Of a DNA stretch of 64,000 nucleotides, positions 1-6,806 are shown piece by piece; position 1 is the stretch's first letter; each line of letters opens with the position of its first letter. A program made the position numbers and the translations under genes. The notes beneath the pieces were generated by a model, which was given only the letters and a program-made list of their open reading frames with translations, was not told the origin of the DNA and did no database searches. Source of the DNA: Gaiellasilicea sp963794385 (GTDB lineage Bacteria > Actinomycetota > Thermoleophilia > Gaiellales > Gaiellaceae); assembly GCA_963794385.1 (NCBI GenBank), contig CAWCDT010000003.1, positions 62,001 to 126,000 on the forward strand, in the 5' to 3' direction.

Positions 1-718
1 CCCGCTGGTACGACGCCGCGAGATCGGCCTTCCGCTCCTCCGCTCCGGCGCCGAGGTCACGCACCGTGTAGAGCAGCGCGGTCTTGACGCCCGAGAACGA
101 GAAGTCGTGGCCCGCCAGGCGCGCGACCGGGAAGGAGAAGGCGTCCGGGTCTCCGTTCTGCGCCAGCCGGTCGATCGCCGCGCCCCCCGGGTAGCCGAGC
201 CCGAGCAGTCGCGCTCCCTTGTCGAAGGCCTCGCCGGCGGCGTCGTCGATCGAGGTGCCGACGACTCGGTAGCCGGCGTGGTCGCGCACTTCGAGGAGGA
301 GGGTGTGCCCGCCGCTCGCGAGCAGGCAGAGGAACGGCGGCTCGAGCGGGTTGGGCCGAAGATAGAGCGAGGCGACGTGGCCGTGGAGGTGGTCGACCGG
401 CGCGAGCGGCAGCCCCCTCGCCCACGCAAGCGCTTTCGCCGCCGAGAGGCCGACGAGGAGCGCGCCGACGAGGCCGGGACCCTGCGTGACGGCGACGGTC
501 TCGACGTCGTCGAGGCTCGCGCCGGCTTCGCCGAGCGCCTCGCGGACGACCGGTGAGACGAGCTCGAGGTGACGGCGCGAGGCAACCTCGGGGACGACGC
601 CCCCAAAGCGTGCGTGGAGGGAGGCTTGGGAGGAGACGATGTTCGACCGGATGTCCCCGGCGTCGGTCACGACAGCCGCTGCGGTCTCGTCGCAAGAAGT
701 CTCGATCCCAAGGATCAT
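1..718 (-). CDS. tsaD: TsaD, tRNA N6-adenosine threonylcarbamoyltransferase (3' end outside the window)
   Basis: This cytoplasmic enzyme transfers the threonylcarbamoyl group from TC-AMP to A37 of ANN-decoding tRNAs, working with TsaB and TsaE. The frame opens with ATG at 718 (MILGIETSCDETAAAVV), the family's ATPase-fold phosphate loop. About residues 104-115 hold the metal-binding HLHGHVASL stretch, followed by LLASGGHTLL and later FDKGARLLGLGYPGG. About 239 of the usual 330-350 residues are visible and the C-terminus runs off the window edge. It is separated from its usual neighbours tsaB/rimI by an oppositely oriented ERCC4 nuclease gene. A 9-bp hairpin lies 3 bp upstream of the start. Identification is secure. 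Confidence 0.96.
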   Translation of the reverse strand, partial: MILGIETSCDETAAAVVTDAGDIRSNIVSSQASLHARFGGVVPEVASRRHLELVSPVVREALGEAGASLDDVETVAVTQGPGLVGALLVGLSAAKALAWARGLPLAPVDHLHGHVASLYLRPNPLEPPFLCLLASGGHTLLLEVRDHAGYRVVGTSIDDAAGEAFDKGARLLGLGYPGGAAIDRLAQNGDPDAFSFPVARLAGHDFSFSGVKTALLYTVRDLGAGAEERKADLAASYQR

Positions 719-720
719 CT

Positions 721-741
721 CGTTCTCGCTTCGCGAGAACG
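721..741. promoter_or_regulatory. Perfect 9-bp inverted repeat in the tsaD / ERCC4-nuclease divergent region
   Basis: CGTTCTCGC and GCGAGAACG flank a TTC spacer. The repeat lies immediately upstream of the tsaD ATG and 43 bp upstream of the divergent nuclease start. It could be a leader hairpin of the tsaD transcript or an operator for a dyad-binding repressor. The half-site order (GTTC...GAAC) is the reverse of a LexA box, so I do not call it one. The function is inferred only from position and symmetry. Confidence 0.4.
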
Positions 742-783
742 ATAGGCACAGATTCGTGACGTTTTGCTCGGCACGATCTTTTC

Positions 784-1437
784 ATGGGGATTCAGGTGGT
801 CAGGTCGACGTGGACGTGCACGAGCCGAGGGCAATTCGCAACGAGCTTCGAGCGGCTCGGCGCCGAGGTGCGGGTCGAGCCTCTTCCGGTCGCGGACTAC
901 CGAAGCCGGCGTGCGCTCGTGGAGCGGAAGACCGTGCGCGATCTGCACCTGACCCTCGCGGCGGGCCGACTCTGGGGTCAGTTGGGGCGGCTGCGACGCG
1001 CCGGGACGCGACCGTTCCTCCTCGTCGAAGGGCCATCGCTCGACGCTGGTCCGATCTCTCCGGCGGCCATTCGTGGCGCCTTGCTCGCCGCAGGCGAGAA
1101 CGGCGTCACCGTCGTCCGCAGCGAAACCAAGAGCGATACGGCGCTCTGGCTCCACCGCATCGCGTCCCGAGCAACTCGGCCTTCGAGAGACAGGCCCGTG
1201 TACGCGCAGCGTGCGAAGGAATCGACCGCCGAAGCCGTGCTGGCAGCCATCCCAGACATCTCGACGATCACGGCTCGGGCACTGTTGACTCACTTTGGCA
1301 GCATCGACGCAATCGTGAGCGCGACTGACGTTGACCTCACGGATGTGCAGGGGATCGGCCCCGTTCGAGCGCAACGGCTCCGCCAAGCCTTCACGCAGCG
1401 CCACTCCGCCTATCGCTCTCGGCGGAGCCGAGAGTGA
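784..1437 (+). CDS. ERCC4-type (XPF/Mus81/Hef-like) nuclease with C-terminal helix-hairpin-helix
   Basis: This is a predicted structure-selective DNA endonuclease of 217 residues. The N-terminal half carries the XPF nuclease signature: an upstream Asp in VADYRS, then VERKTVRDLHLTL, matching the GDX(n)ERKX3D pattern at about residues 36-60. The C-terminal about 60 residues form a tandem HhH domain (ALLTHFGSIDAIVSA and VQGIGPVRAQRLRQAF), which binds DNA and dimerises in XPF-family proteins. No helicase domain is present, so it resembles the compact archaeal XPF rather than Hef. Such nucleases are uncommon in bacteria. It sits alone on the plus strand between rimI and tsaD and overlaps the rimI 3' end by 47 bp. 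The biochemical substrate is not deducible. Confidence 0.85.
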   Translation: MGIQVVRSTWTCTSRGQFATSFERLGAEVRVEPLPVADYRSRRALVERKTVRDLHLTLAAGRLWGQLGRLRRAGTRPFLLVEGPSLDAGPISPAAIRGALLAAGENGVTVVRSETKSDTALWLHRIASRATRPSRDRPVYAQRAKESTAEAVLAAIPDISTITARALLTHFGSIDAIVSATDVDLTDVQGIGPVRAQRLRQAFTQRHSAYRSRRSRE

Positions 1438-1883
1438 CCGGGTCACGCCACATGATCAGCGCGTCCTCACGGTTGTCGGTGTAGTAGCCACGCCGGACCC
1501 CGCGCGCGACGAAGCCCATCCCCTCGTAGAGCTTGATCGCGCCTTCGTTGGAGACCCGCACTTCGAGCGTGTAGCCGCGGCGCTCGTCCGAAGCGGTCAC
1601 GGCGAACAGGTGCTCGAGGAGCGCCCGGGCGATGCCCTGCCGCCGGTACGGCGGCGTCACGGCGAGGTTCATCACGTGCCACGCGTCGACGTACCGCGAG
1701 ATGACGAGGTACCCGACGAGCGCGCCCGCCTTCGCGCTCGAACGCGCCGAGCGAGAGCGAGCTCGGCTTGGCGAGCTCGCCGGCGAACATCGAGCGCGAC
1801 CACGGCGTCGGATACGACTCCTTCTCGATCTGCTCGATCGCGCTCAGGTCGCGCAGCTCGAGCCTGCGCAGGTCGACGTTCAC
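1391..1883 (-). CDS. rimI: RimI-family ribosomal-protein N-acetyltransferase, interrupted by a frameshift
   Basis: This GNAT enzyme acetylates the N-terminal alanine of ribosomal protein S18 and is classically linked to the t6A genes. The N-terminal part (GTG at 1883, overlapping the tsaB stop as GTGA) reads to SLSLGAFERE. The remainder (VGYLVISRYVDAWHVMNLAV, then the acetyl-CoA loop PPYRRQGIARALL and VSNEGAIKLYEGMGF) continues in another frame. The switch lies at about 1730-1745, and the two pieces join without missing sequence. A single-base indel is the simplest explanation; a genuine mutation cannot be excluded. The 3' end overlaps the ERCC4 gene on the opposite strand. Confidence 0.85.
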
Positions 1884-2467
1884 CGGGCCGCCTCGACTGC
1901 GTCGGGAAGCCGGACGTAGAGGGGGTCGACGCGCTCGACCGGGCCGAAGTCCCGTGCCAGTGCGGCGTGGAAGCGCGCCCGCGGCACGTGTCGCTCGTCG
2001 TCGTCCGGCGGCACTTCGCAGCCGACCTCCTCGAGCACCGCCCGGTAGCGAACCGCGCCGTCGCCGACGCAGAGCGTGCCCGCGTCGAGCTCGAGCTCCT
2101 CGGGAGCGACGGCACGCGGGCCCGGTACGAAGACCTCGCGCCGCTTGGCGTCGATCACCGGGGTCGCCCCGGGCGCTCCGGCCGCGAGGGCGTCGAGGGT
2201 CGAGACACCAGCGGCGGGGACGCCGAGCGCGAGCGCGAGCCCCCGCGCTGCGGCGAGCCCGATCCGGATCCCGGTGAAGCTCCCCGGCCCGGTGCCGAGC
2301 GCGAGGGCGCCGATGTCACGCGGATGCGCCCCGGCCTGGCGCAGGAGCGCGTCGACGTCCTCGAGCAGCACCGAAGCGCGCGAGACCCGCTCGCCGAGGA
2401 CCTCGCCGTCGTCGACGAGCGCGCTGGTCGCGCGGTCGGTCGCCGTGTCGAAAGCCAGAACCAGCAC
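1880..2467 (-). CDS. tsaB: TsaB, t6A biosynthesis TsaD-partner protein
   Basis: TsaB is a catalytically inactive paralogue of TsaD that forms the TsaB-TsaD(-TsaE) threonylcarbamoyl transferase complex. The 195-residue product starts MLVLAFDTATDRATSAL and has the diagnostic GTGPGSFTGIRIGLAAARGL stretch near residue 58, followed by VPAAGVSTLDALA. The length is a little below the usual 210-230. It lies 9 bp after tsaE and overlaps rimI by 4 bp, so the run fmdB-udg-tsaE-tsaB-rimI looks like one operon. Assignment is firm from motif and context. Confidence 0.95.
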   Translation of the reverse strand: MLVLAFDTATDRATSALVDDGEVLGERVSRASVLLEDVDALLRQAGAHPRDIGALALGTGPGSFTGIRIGLAAARGLALALGVPAAGVSTLDALAAGAPGATPVIDAKRREVFVPGPRAVAPEELELDAGTLCVGDGAVRYRAVLEEVGCEVPPDDDERHVPRARFHAALARDFGPVERVDPLYVRLPDAVEAAR

Positions 2468-2476
2468 CCGGGAATG

Positions 2477-2887
2477 TTACGTCTCGTCGATCCTGATCCT
2501 TCGGCGGCGCGGGCCGTCGTGCTCGAGACGGACGGAGGCCCGAACGGGCGGAAGGCCGGCCAGCCCGGCTTCGGGCCATTCGACGAACACGATCGCGTCC
2601 TCGAAGTAGGGCTCGAGGTCTGCCCACTCCGCCTGCGACACACCCGCGAAGCGATAAAGGTCGAGGTGGGAGACGTCGGGGTCGCCCTTGTAGCGATGGC
2701 CGATCGTGTACGTGGGGCTCGTCACCGGTGCCGTGACACCGAGCGCCCGGCAGGCGCCGCGGACGAAGGTGGTCTTGCCCGCTCCGAGCTCGCCTGCGAC
2801 CGTGACGACGTCGCCGGGCTCGAGCCGTCGCGCCAGCTCCCCGGCGATCCTCTCCGTCTCGCCCGGGGAGGACGAGCTGCGCTCCAT
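2477..2887 (-). CDS. tsaE: TsaE, t6A biosynthesis P-loop ATPase
   Basis: TsaE is the small ATPase that drives turnover of the TsaB-TsaD complex during t6A synthesis. Its 136 residues include the Walker A motif GELGAGKTTFVRG at about residues 32-44, the family-specific SPTYTIGHRY segment, HLDLYRFAG and the Walker B-like VFVEWPEAG. The length is normal for the family. It stands 9 bp from both neighbours (uracil-DNA glycosylase upstream, tsaB downstream), consistent with a single transcript. No anomalies were noticed. Confidence 0.96.
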   Translation of the reverse strand: MERSSSSPGETERIAGELARRLEPGDVVTVAGELGAGKTTFVRGACRALGVTAPVTSPTYTIGHRYKGDPDVSHLDLYRFAGVSQAEWADLEPYFEDAIVFVEWPEAGLAGLPPVRASVRLEHDGPRRRRIRIDET

Positions 2888-2896
2888 CTCGTGAGG

Positions 2897-3553
2897 CTAG
2901 AAGAGCCCGAGCTGGACGGCGTGCTCCGGAACGCGCTCCTCGGGCTCCGGCTCGACCTCGGCGGGCGCCCAGGGCTCCGCGTCGCGAGCCTCGGCGCCGA
3001 GCAGCTCCGGGATCCGGGCGAAGTCCTGCTCGAGCACGCCGAGCATCGAGCGCGTGTAGAGCGCCGCCGCAGGGTGGTAGAGCGGATAGAGCGTGACCGC
3101 GTTGCCGCCGAGCGTCACCGGCTGCGGGACGCCGTGCACCCGCGTGATCCCGGTCGGCTTGCCGGACAGCAGCTTCGTCGCGAAGTTGCCGAGCGTCGCG
3201 ACGAGAGTCGGCCTGATCAGCTCGATCTGCCGGAAGAGGTGCGACTCGCAGGCCTCGATCTCGTCCGGCTGCGGGTCGCGGTTGCCCGGCGGCCTGCATT
3301 TCAAGACGTTCGCGATGTAGACGTCGCTCCGCGAGAGCCCGATTCCGTTCAGCAGCTTCTCGAGCAGCTGCCCGGCCTGGCCGACGAAGGGCACGCCCTG
3401 CTTGTCCTCGTGGAACCCCGGCGCTTCGCCGACGAACATGAGGTCGGCATCCGGGTCCCCCGACCCGAACACGACCTGCGTGCGCGTGTCGGCGAGCGGG
3501 CAACGCGTGCAGCCGAGCGTCTCGTCCCGGTAAGCGGCGAGCAGATCGCTCAT
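2897..3553 (-). CDS. Type-4 (Fe-S) uracil-DNA glycosylase with C-terminal clamp-binding motif
   Basis: It removes uracil from DNA as the first step of base excision repair. The 218-residue protein has the family-4 layout: CTRCPLADTR at about 15-18 and LKCRPPGNRDP plus a Cys in EIEAC provide the four cluster cysteines. GEAPGFHEDKQGVPFVGQAG is the active-site region and YHPAAAL the C-terminal catalytic motif. The last residues, VQLGLF, match the bacterial sliding-clamp-binding consensus QLxLF, preceded by an acidic linker, suggesting tethering to DnaN. It lies in the tsaE-tsaB operon. Family is certain; clamp binding is inferred from the motif. Confidence 0.94.
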   Translation of the reverse strand: MSDLLAAYRDETLGCTRCPLADTRTQVVFGSGDPDADLMFVGEAPGFHEDKQGVPFVGQAGQLLEKLLNGIGLSRSDVYIANVLKCRPPGNRDPQPDEIEACESHLFRQIELIRPTLVATLGNFATKLLSGKPTGITRVHGVPQPVTLGGNAVTLYPLYHPAAALYTRSMLGVLEQDFARIPELLGAEARDAEPWAPAEVEPEPEERVPEHAVQLGLF

Positions 3554-3585
3554 CGGCGGTCAGTGTACGCCGGAGGGCAGGACGG

Positions 3586-3796
3586 TCAGCAGCAGCCGCA
3601 GGAACCGCCGCAGCAACCGCCGCCGCCGCCGCCGAACTTCGGCTGCGACGAGACCCCCGCGACCGCGAAGGTGGAGAGCTGCTTGAGCACGTTGCCCGGC
3701 GCCGCACTCGGGGCACGCGACCGCCTGCTCCGCGTTCCGGACGAGCTCCTCGAAGTGCGACTCGCACTCCATGCAGGCGTACTCGTAGATCGGCAT
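3586..3796 (-). CDS. FmdB-family zinc-ribbon protein, frameshifted
   Basis: This is a small putative regulatory zinc-ribbon protein of about 70 residues. From ATG at 3796 it reads MPIYEYACMECESHFEEL, with CMEC and a second CPEC pair forming the ribbon. The frame then changes at about 3695-3697, within a run of G (CCC on the plus strand). The continuation, NVLKQLSTFAV and a Gly-rich CCGGSCGCC tail, completes a normal family member. The length-corrected product matches the family, so one inserted base is the probable cause. Its start codon overlaps that of the divergent acetyltransferase gene (3794-3797). It heads the udg-tsaE-tsaB-rimI run. Confidence 0.8.
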
Positions 3797-4403
3797 GCTG
3801 GAAAGTCTAGTGGGAGCGTGGACGACACCGGTGCTCGAGGGCGAGCTCGTGCGCCTGGAGCCGATGACGCTCGACCACGAGGACGGGCTCTGGGAGGCCT
3901 CGCGCGACGCGCGCACCTGGCGGTGGCTGAGCATCGAGCAGCCGCAGACGCGTGCCGAGCTGCGCGCCTACCTCGACGCCGCGCTCGCGAACGCGGCGGA
4001 CGGGACCGAGATGCCGCTCGTGACCCTCCGACGGGCGGACGGCCGCGTCCTCGGCAGCACGCGCTTCCTCGCCCTGCGCCCGGAGCACCGCAGCATCGAG
4101 ATCGGCTGGACGTGGCTGACGCCGGACGCTTGGGGCACGGGAGCGAACGTCGAGGCCAAGCTGCTGATGCTCGAGCACGCTTTCGAGACGCTCGGCTGCC
4201 TCCGGGTCGAGCTGAAGACCGACGCGCGGAACGAGCGCTCGCGCGGAGCGATGGCCGCGCTCCCGGCGCAGTTCGAGGGCGTGCACCGGAAGGCGATGCT
4301 GGTGCGCGGCGGGCAGCGCCGCGACTCGGCCTGGTACAGCGTGATCGACGAGGAGTGGCCCGAGGTGCGGGCGAACCTGCTACGCCGGCTCGGGCGCGAG
4401 TAG
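3795..4403 (+). CDS. RimJ/RimL-type GNAT N-acetyltransferase
   Basis: This 202-residue acetyltransferase has the RimJ/L architecture: an N-terminal GELVRLEPMTLDHEDGLWEA strand-helix start, GSTRFLALRPEHRSIEIGWT, then TGANVEAKLLMLEHAFETLG as the acetyl-CoA loop region and VELKTDARNERSRGAMAAL. The canonical Q/RxxGxG/A is modified to WGTGAN, common in this subfamily. The ATG at 3795 overlaps the fmdB start on the other strand; a GTG at 3810 would give a more usual N-terminus. The 3' end overlaps the following hydrolase gene by 24 bp, convergently. The acceptor substrate is unknown. Confidence 0.86.
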   Translation: MLESLVGAWTTPVLEGELVRLEPMTLDHEDGLWEASRDARTWRWLSIEQPQTRAELRAYLDAALANAADGTEMPLVTLRRADGRVLGSTRFLALRPEHRSIEIGWTWLTPDAWGTGANVEAKLLMLEHAFETLGCLRVELKTDARNERSRGAMAALPAQFEGVHRKAMLVRGGQRRDSAWYSVIDEEWPEVRANLLRRLGRE

Positions 4404-5234
4404 AAACGCGCGCACGACCTCGACGGCTTCGGGCCGGTCGCGGAAGACGCCGTGGCCGACGTTCCGATAGCGCTCGTACGTGACCGAGGCAGCCGGGAGC
4501 GCTTCCACGAGCTCCTCGGCTCCCGCGATCGTCGCCGAGGGGTCATCCTCGCCTGCGAGCACGAGCGTCGGGCACGTGACCCGGGCCGCTTCGTCGCGGA
4601 CGTCGAACGTGCGCGCGCTCGTCGCCTCCCAGTGCGCCGCGAGGGCGAGGTTCATCTCGATCCGGGCGACGGTGTCCGCGGGCGTCGGCACGCGCGTGTA
4701 GAGCGGCACGCAGATGCGCATGAATTCGGCGAAGTTCGTCTCGGTCGGGTCGGCGAAGTACCGGGCTGCGACCTCGCCCGCCTCGGGCCCGCCGAGCCGA
4801 TCGAACTCGGCGATCGAGCGCGTGTGCACGTGGCGGGCGACGACGCTGACGAGGACGAGCCGCTCGACGAGCTCGGGCCGGCGTGCGGCGAGCAGGAGCC
4901 CGACGACGCCGCCGATCCCGGTTCCGAGCACCGCCGGCCGAGTCAGCTCGAGCGCGTCGCAGAACGCGGCGACGTCGTCGACCCATGTGTCGAGGTTCCA
5001 GTGATCGGGAGAGCTCCAGTCGCTCCGCCCGGCGCCGCGAAGGTCGACGTAGACCACCTGCGCCGAATCGGCGAGCGACGGCCCGACGTTCTCTCGGTAG
5101 AGCGAGTGGTCGACCCCGGGGCCTGTCGGGAGCAGCAGAAGCGTCGGGCGCTCGCGCACCCAGGGCCCCTCGAGCGCGAGCTGCGGTCCCTCGAAGTCGA
5201 AGAAGAGCTCGACGCCGTTGGCGCGGACCTTCAC
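4380..5234 (-). CDS. Alpha/beta-hydrolase-fold protein lacking the nucleophilic serine (copy 1)
   Basis: A 284-residue protein with clear prolyl-aminopeptidase-like fold: an oxyanion-type loop LLPTGPGVDHS, then YVDLRGAGRSD, a cap domain, VLAGEDDPSA with the acid residue and NVGHGVF with the histidine. The nucleophile elbow, normally GxSxG, reads LGTGIGG, so glycine replaces the catalytic serine. The DNA there (GGA ACC GGG ATC GGC GGC) is unambiguous. It is translationally coupled (ATGA) to the upstream paralogue, which has the same loss. It may be a non-hydrolytic binding protein or use another chemistry. The ordinary hydrolase label would be misleading. Confidence 0.85.
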   Translation of the reverse strand: MKVRANGVELFFDFEGPQLALEGPWVRERPTLLLLPTGPGVDHSLYRENVGPSLADSAQVVYVDLRGAGRSDWSSPDHWNLDTWVDDVAAFCDALELTRPAVLGTGIGGVVGLLLAARRPELVERLVLVSVVARHVHTRSIAEFDRLGGPEAGEVAARYFADPTETNFAEFMRICVPLYTRVPTPADTVARIEMNLALAAHWEATSARTFDVRDEAARVTCPTLVLAGEDDPSATIAGAEELVEALPAASVTYERYRNVGHGVFRDRPEAVEVVRAFLLAPEPA

Positions 5235-6088
5235 GCCACGCCCGCCTGGACGTCGTCGAGGAAGCGCTGCAGCTCGTCATACGCCTGCGGAGCGTCGGTC
5301 AGCATCGAGTGGCGCGCGTTCGGATAGCTGTGGAAGCGCGTCCCCCGCGGCAGGAGCTCGACCACCTCGCGCACCAAGTCGAGCGGCGACCACGCATCGT
5401 CCTCGCCCGCGAAGACGAGCGTCGGTGCCTCGATCGAGGCCAGCTTCGGGCGCAGGTCGAGCGTCCTGCCCTCGCCGTGGACCCAGTCGAGCAGCACCTC
5501 GTGTCGCCAGCTCGCGCGCACCATCAAGTCGCTCGTCTCGAGCACCGTCGTCAGGAGCGGGAAGCAGTAGCGGAGCCACTCGGCGAAGGCCATCTCGCTC
5601 CGCTCCTCGAAGAAACGGCGGGCCGCTGCCCCCGTGTCGGGGCCGCCGAGCCGCTCCCAGATCTCGATCGAGCGCTCGGGGAGCATGCGCGCGGCCGGCG
5701 CCAGCAGGACGAGCGCGCCGGGATGCTCGGGGTAGCGCGAGGCGTACTCGAGTGTCACCTGGGCGCCGAACCCGAGCCCGAGCACGATCGGACGCTCGAT
5801 CCCGAGCGCGTCGCAGAACACGCGCACGTCCTCCGCCCAGCGCTCCAGCCGCAGGTCTCCCGACTCGCCGTGGTCACTCCGCCCCGCGCCGCGCTGGTCG
5901 AGGTAGACAACCTGCGCGCGCGACGCGAGCCAGGCGCCGGCGCCGACCCGGAAGACCCCGTGATCGAATCCCGGGCCGGGATGGAGCAGCACGACCGTGG
6001 GCCGCTCACGCATCCACGGGCCTGTCGCGACGAGCTTCGGCCCGTCGACATCGAAGAACAGGCGCACGTCACCGACCTGGATCCGCAT
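5231..6088 (-). CDS. Alpha/beta-hydrolase-fold protein lacking the nucleophilic serine (copy 2)
   Basis: Tandem paralogue of the downstream gene, 285 residues, first in a two-gene operon. Both start with the same plan (RIQVGDVRLFFDVDGPKLVA here, KVRANGVELFFDFEGPQLAL there). It has the HPGPGFDHG oxyanion loop, LDQRGAGRSD, an FAGEDDAWS acid motif and NARHSML histidine, but the elbow reads LGLGFGAQ: glycine at the position of the serine. Retention of Asp and His with loss of Ser in both copies argues that the substitution predates the duplication and is tolerated or selected. The ATG at 6088 faces the divergent DUF2520 gene across 52 bp. Confidence 0.85.
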   Translation of the reverse strand: MRIQVGDVRLFFDVDGPKLVATGPWMRERPTVVLLHPGPGFDHGVFRVGAGAWLASRAQVVYLDQRGAGRSDHGESGDLRLERWAEDVRVFCDALGIERPIVLGLGFGAQVTLEYASRYPEHPGALVLLAPAARMLPERSIEIWERLGGPDTGAAARRFFEERSEMAFAEWLRYCFPLLTTVLETSDLMVRASWRHEVLLDWVHGEGRTLDLRPKLASIEAPTLVFAGEDDAWSPLDLVREVVELLPRGTRFHSYPNARHSMLTDAPQAYDELQRFLDDVQAGVA

Positions 6089-6140
6089 GGGGCTACACTA
6101 CTTTCGCCCGGTATCCGGAACGGAACTGGAGCCACGACAC

Positions 6141-6806
6141 ATGATCGAGAGAGCTCAGGTGATCGGCGCTGGACGCGCCGGATCGGCGATCGCCGCCCGG
6201 CTGCGCGAGCGCGGCCTCGACCTCGACGGCCACGAGCCGGAGCTCGTGCTCCTCTGCGTGCCCGATCGTGCGATCGCGGACGTTGCGCGCACGGTCCGGC
6301 CAGGACCGTGGGTCGCGCACGTCAGCGGCGCGACGCCGCTCGCCGCCCTCGACCCGCACTCGCGGCGGTTCGGGCTCCACCCGCTGCAGACGTTCACGCG
6401 CGAGCGCGGCGCCGAGCAGCTCGACGGTGCGTACGCGGCGGTCAGCGGCGAGACTGACGACGCGCACGTGGTCGGGCACTGGCTCGCCCGCACGCTCGGG
6501 CTCGAGCCCTTTACCCTCGCCGACGGCAAGCGCGCGGCCTATCACGCGGGCGCGGCGATCGCCTCGAACTACCTCGTCACGCTGCGCCGCGCCGCTGGTT
6601 CGCTGCTCACGGCCGCAGGCGCGCCGCCCGAAGCGCTCGACCCGCTCATGCGGCGCACGATCGAGAACGGCTTCGAGCTCACCGGGCCGATCGCGCGGGG
6701 CGACTGGGAGACGGTCGACGCGCACGTTGAGGCGATCCGGGCCGAGCGCCCGGAGCTCGAGCCGCTGTACGTCACCCTCGCCGAGACGACGAAGGCGCTC
6801 CTGTGA
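6141..6806 (+). CDS. Rossmann-like / DUF2520 domain protein
   Basis: A 221-residue protein of the NADP-binding Rossmann plus DUF2520 family that often sits in pantothenate loci, resembling ketopantoate-reductase-type dehydrogenases. The N-terminus has the dinucleotide loop VIGAGRAGSAIAARL, then LVLLCVPDRAIADVA; the C-terminal DUF2520 part contains LHPLQTF and YHAGAAIASNYLVTL. The segment between the first helix and the VLLCVPD strand is very short, so the second strand that normally contacts the cofactor adenosine seems to be missing, and the protein is below the usual 260-290 residues. ATG at 6141 was chosen because the fold begins there. It overlaps panC by 4 bp. Confidence 0.85.
   Translation: MIERAQVIGAGRAGSAIAARLRERGLDLDGHEPELVLLCVPDRAIADVARTVRPGPWVAHVSGATPLAALDPHSRRFGLHPLQTFTRERGAEQLDGAYAAVSGETDDAHVVGHWLARTLGLEPFTLADGKRAAYHAGAAIASNYLVTLRRAAGSLLTAAGAPPEALDPLMRRTIENGFELTGPIARGDWETVDAHVEAIRAERPELEPLYVTLAETTKALL

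Noticed and set aside
721..741. LexA box at tsaD
   Set aside because: Half-sites are in the order GTTC...GAAC with the wrong spacing, unlike the true GAAC-N4-GTTC boxes at uvrA and uvrB.
1331..4483. A 1,050-codon open plus-strand frame across the tsa region
   Set aside because: It is antisense to rimI, tsaB, tsaE, udg and fmdB, has Arg/Glu-rich shadow composition and no domain. Long antisense frames are expected at this GC content.
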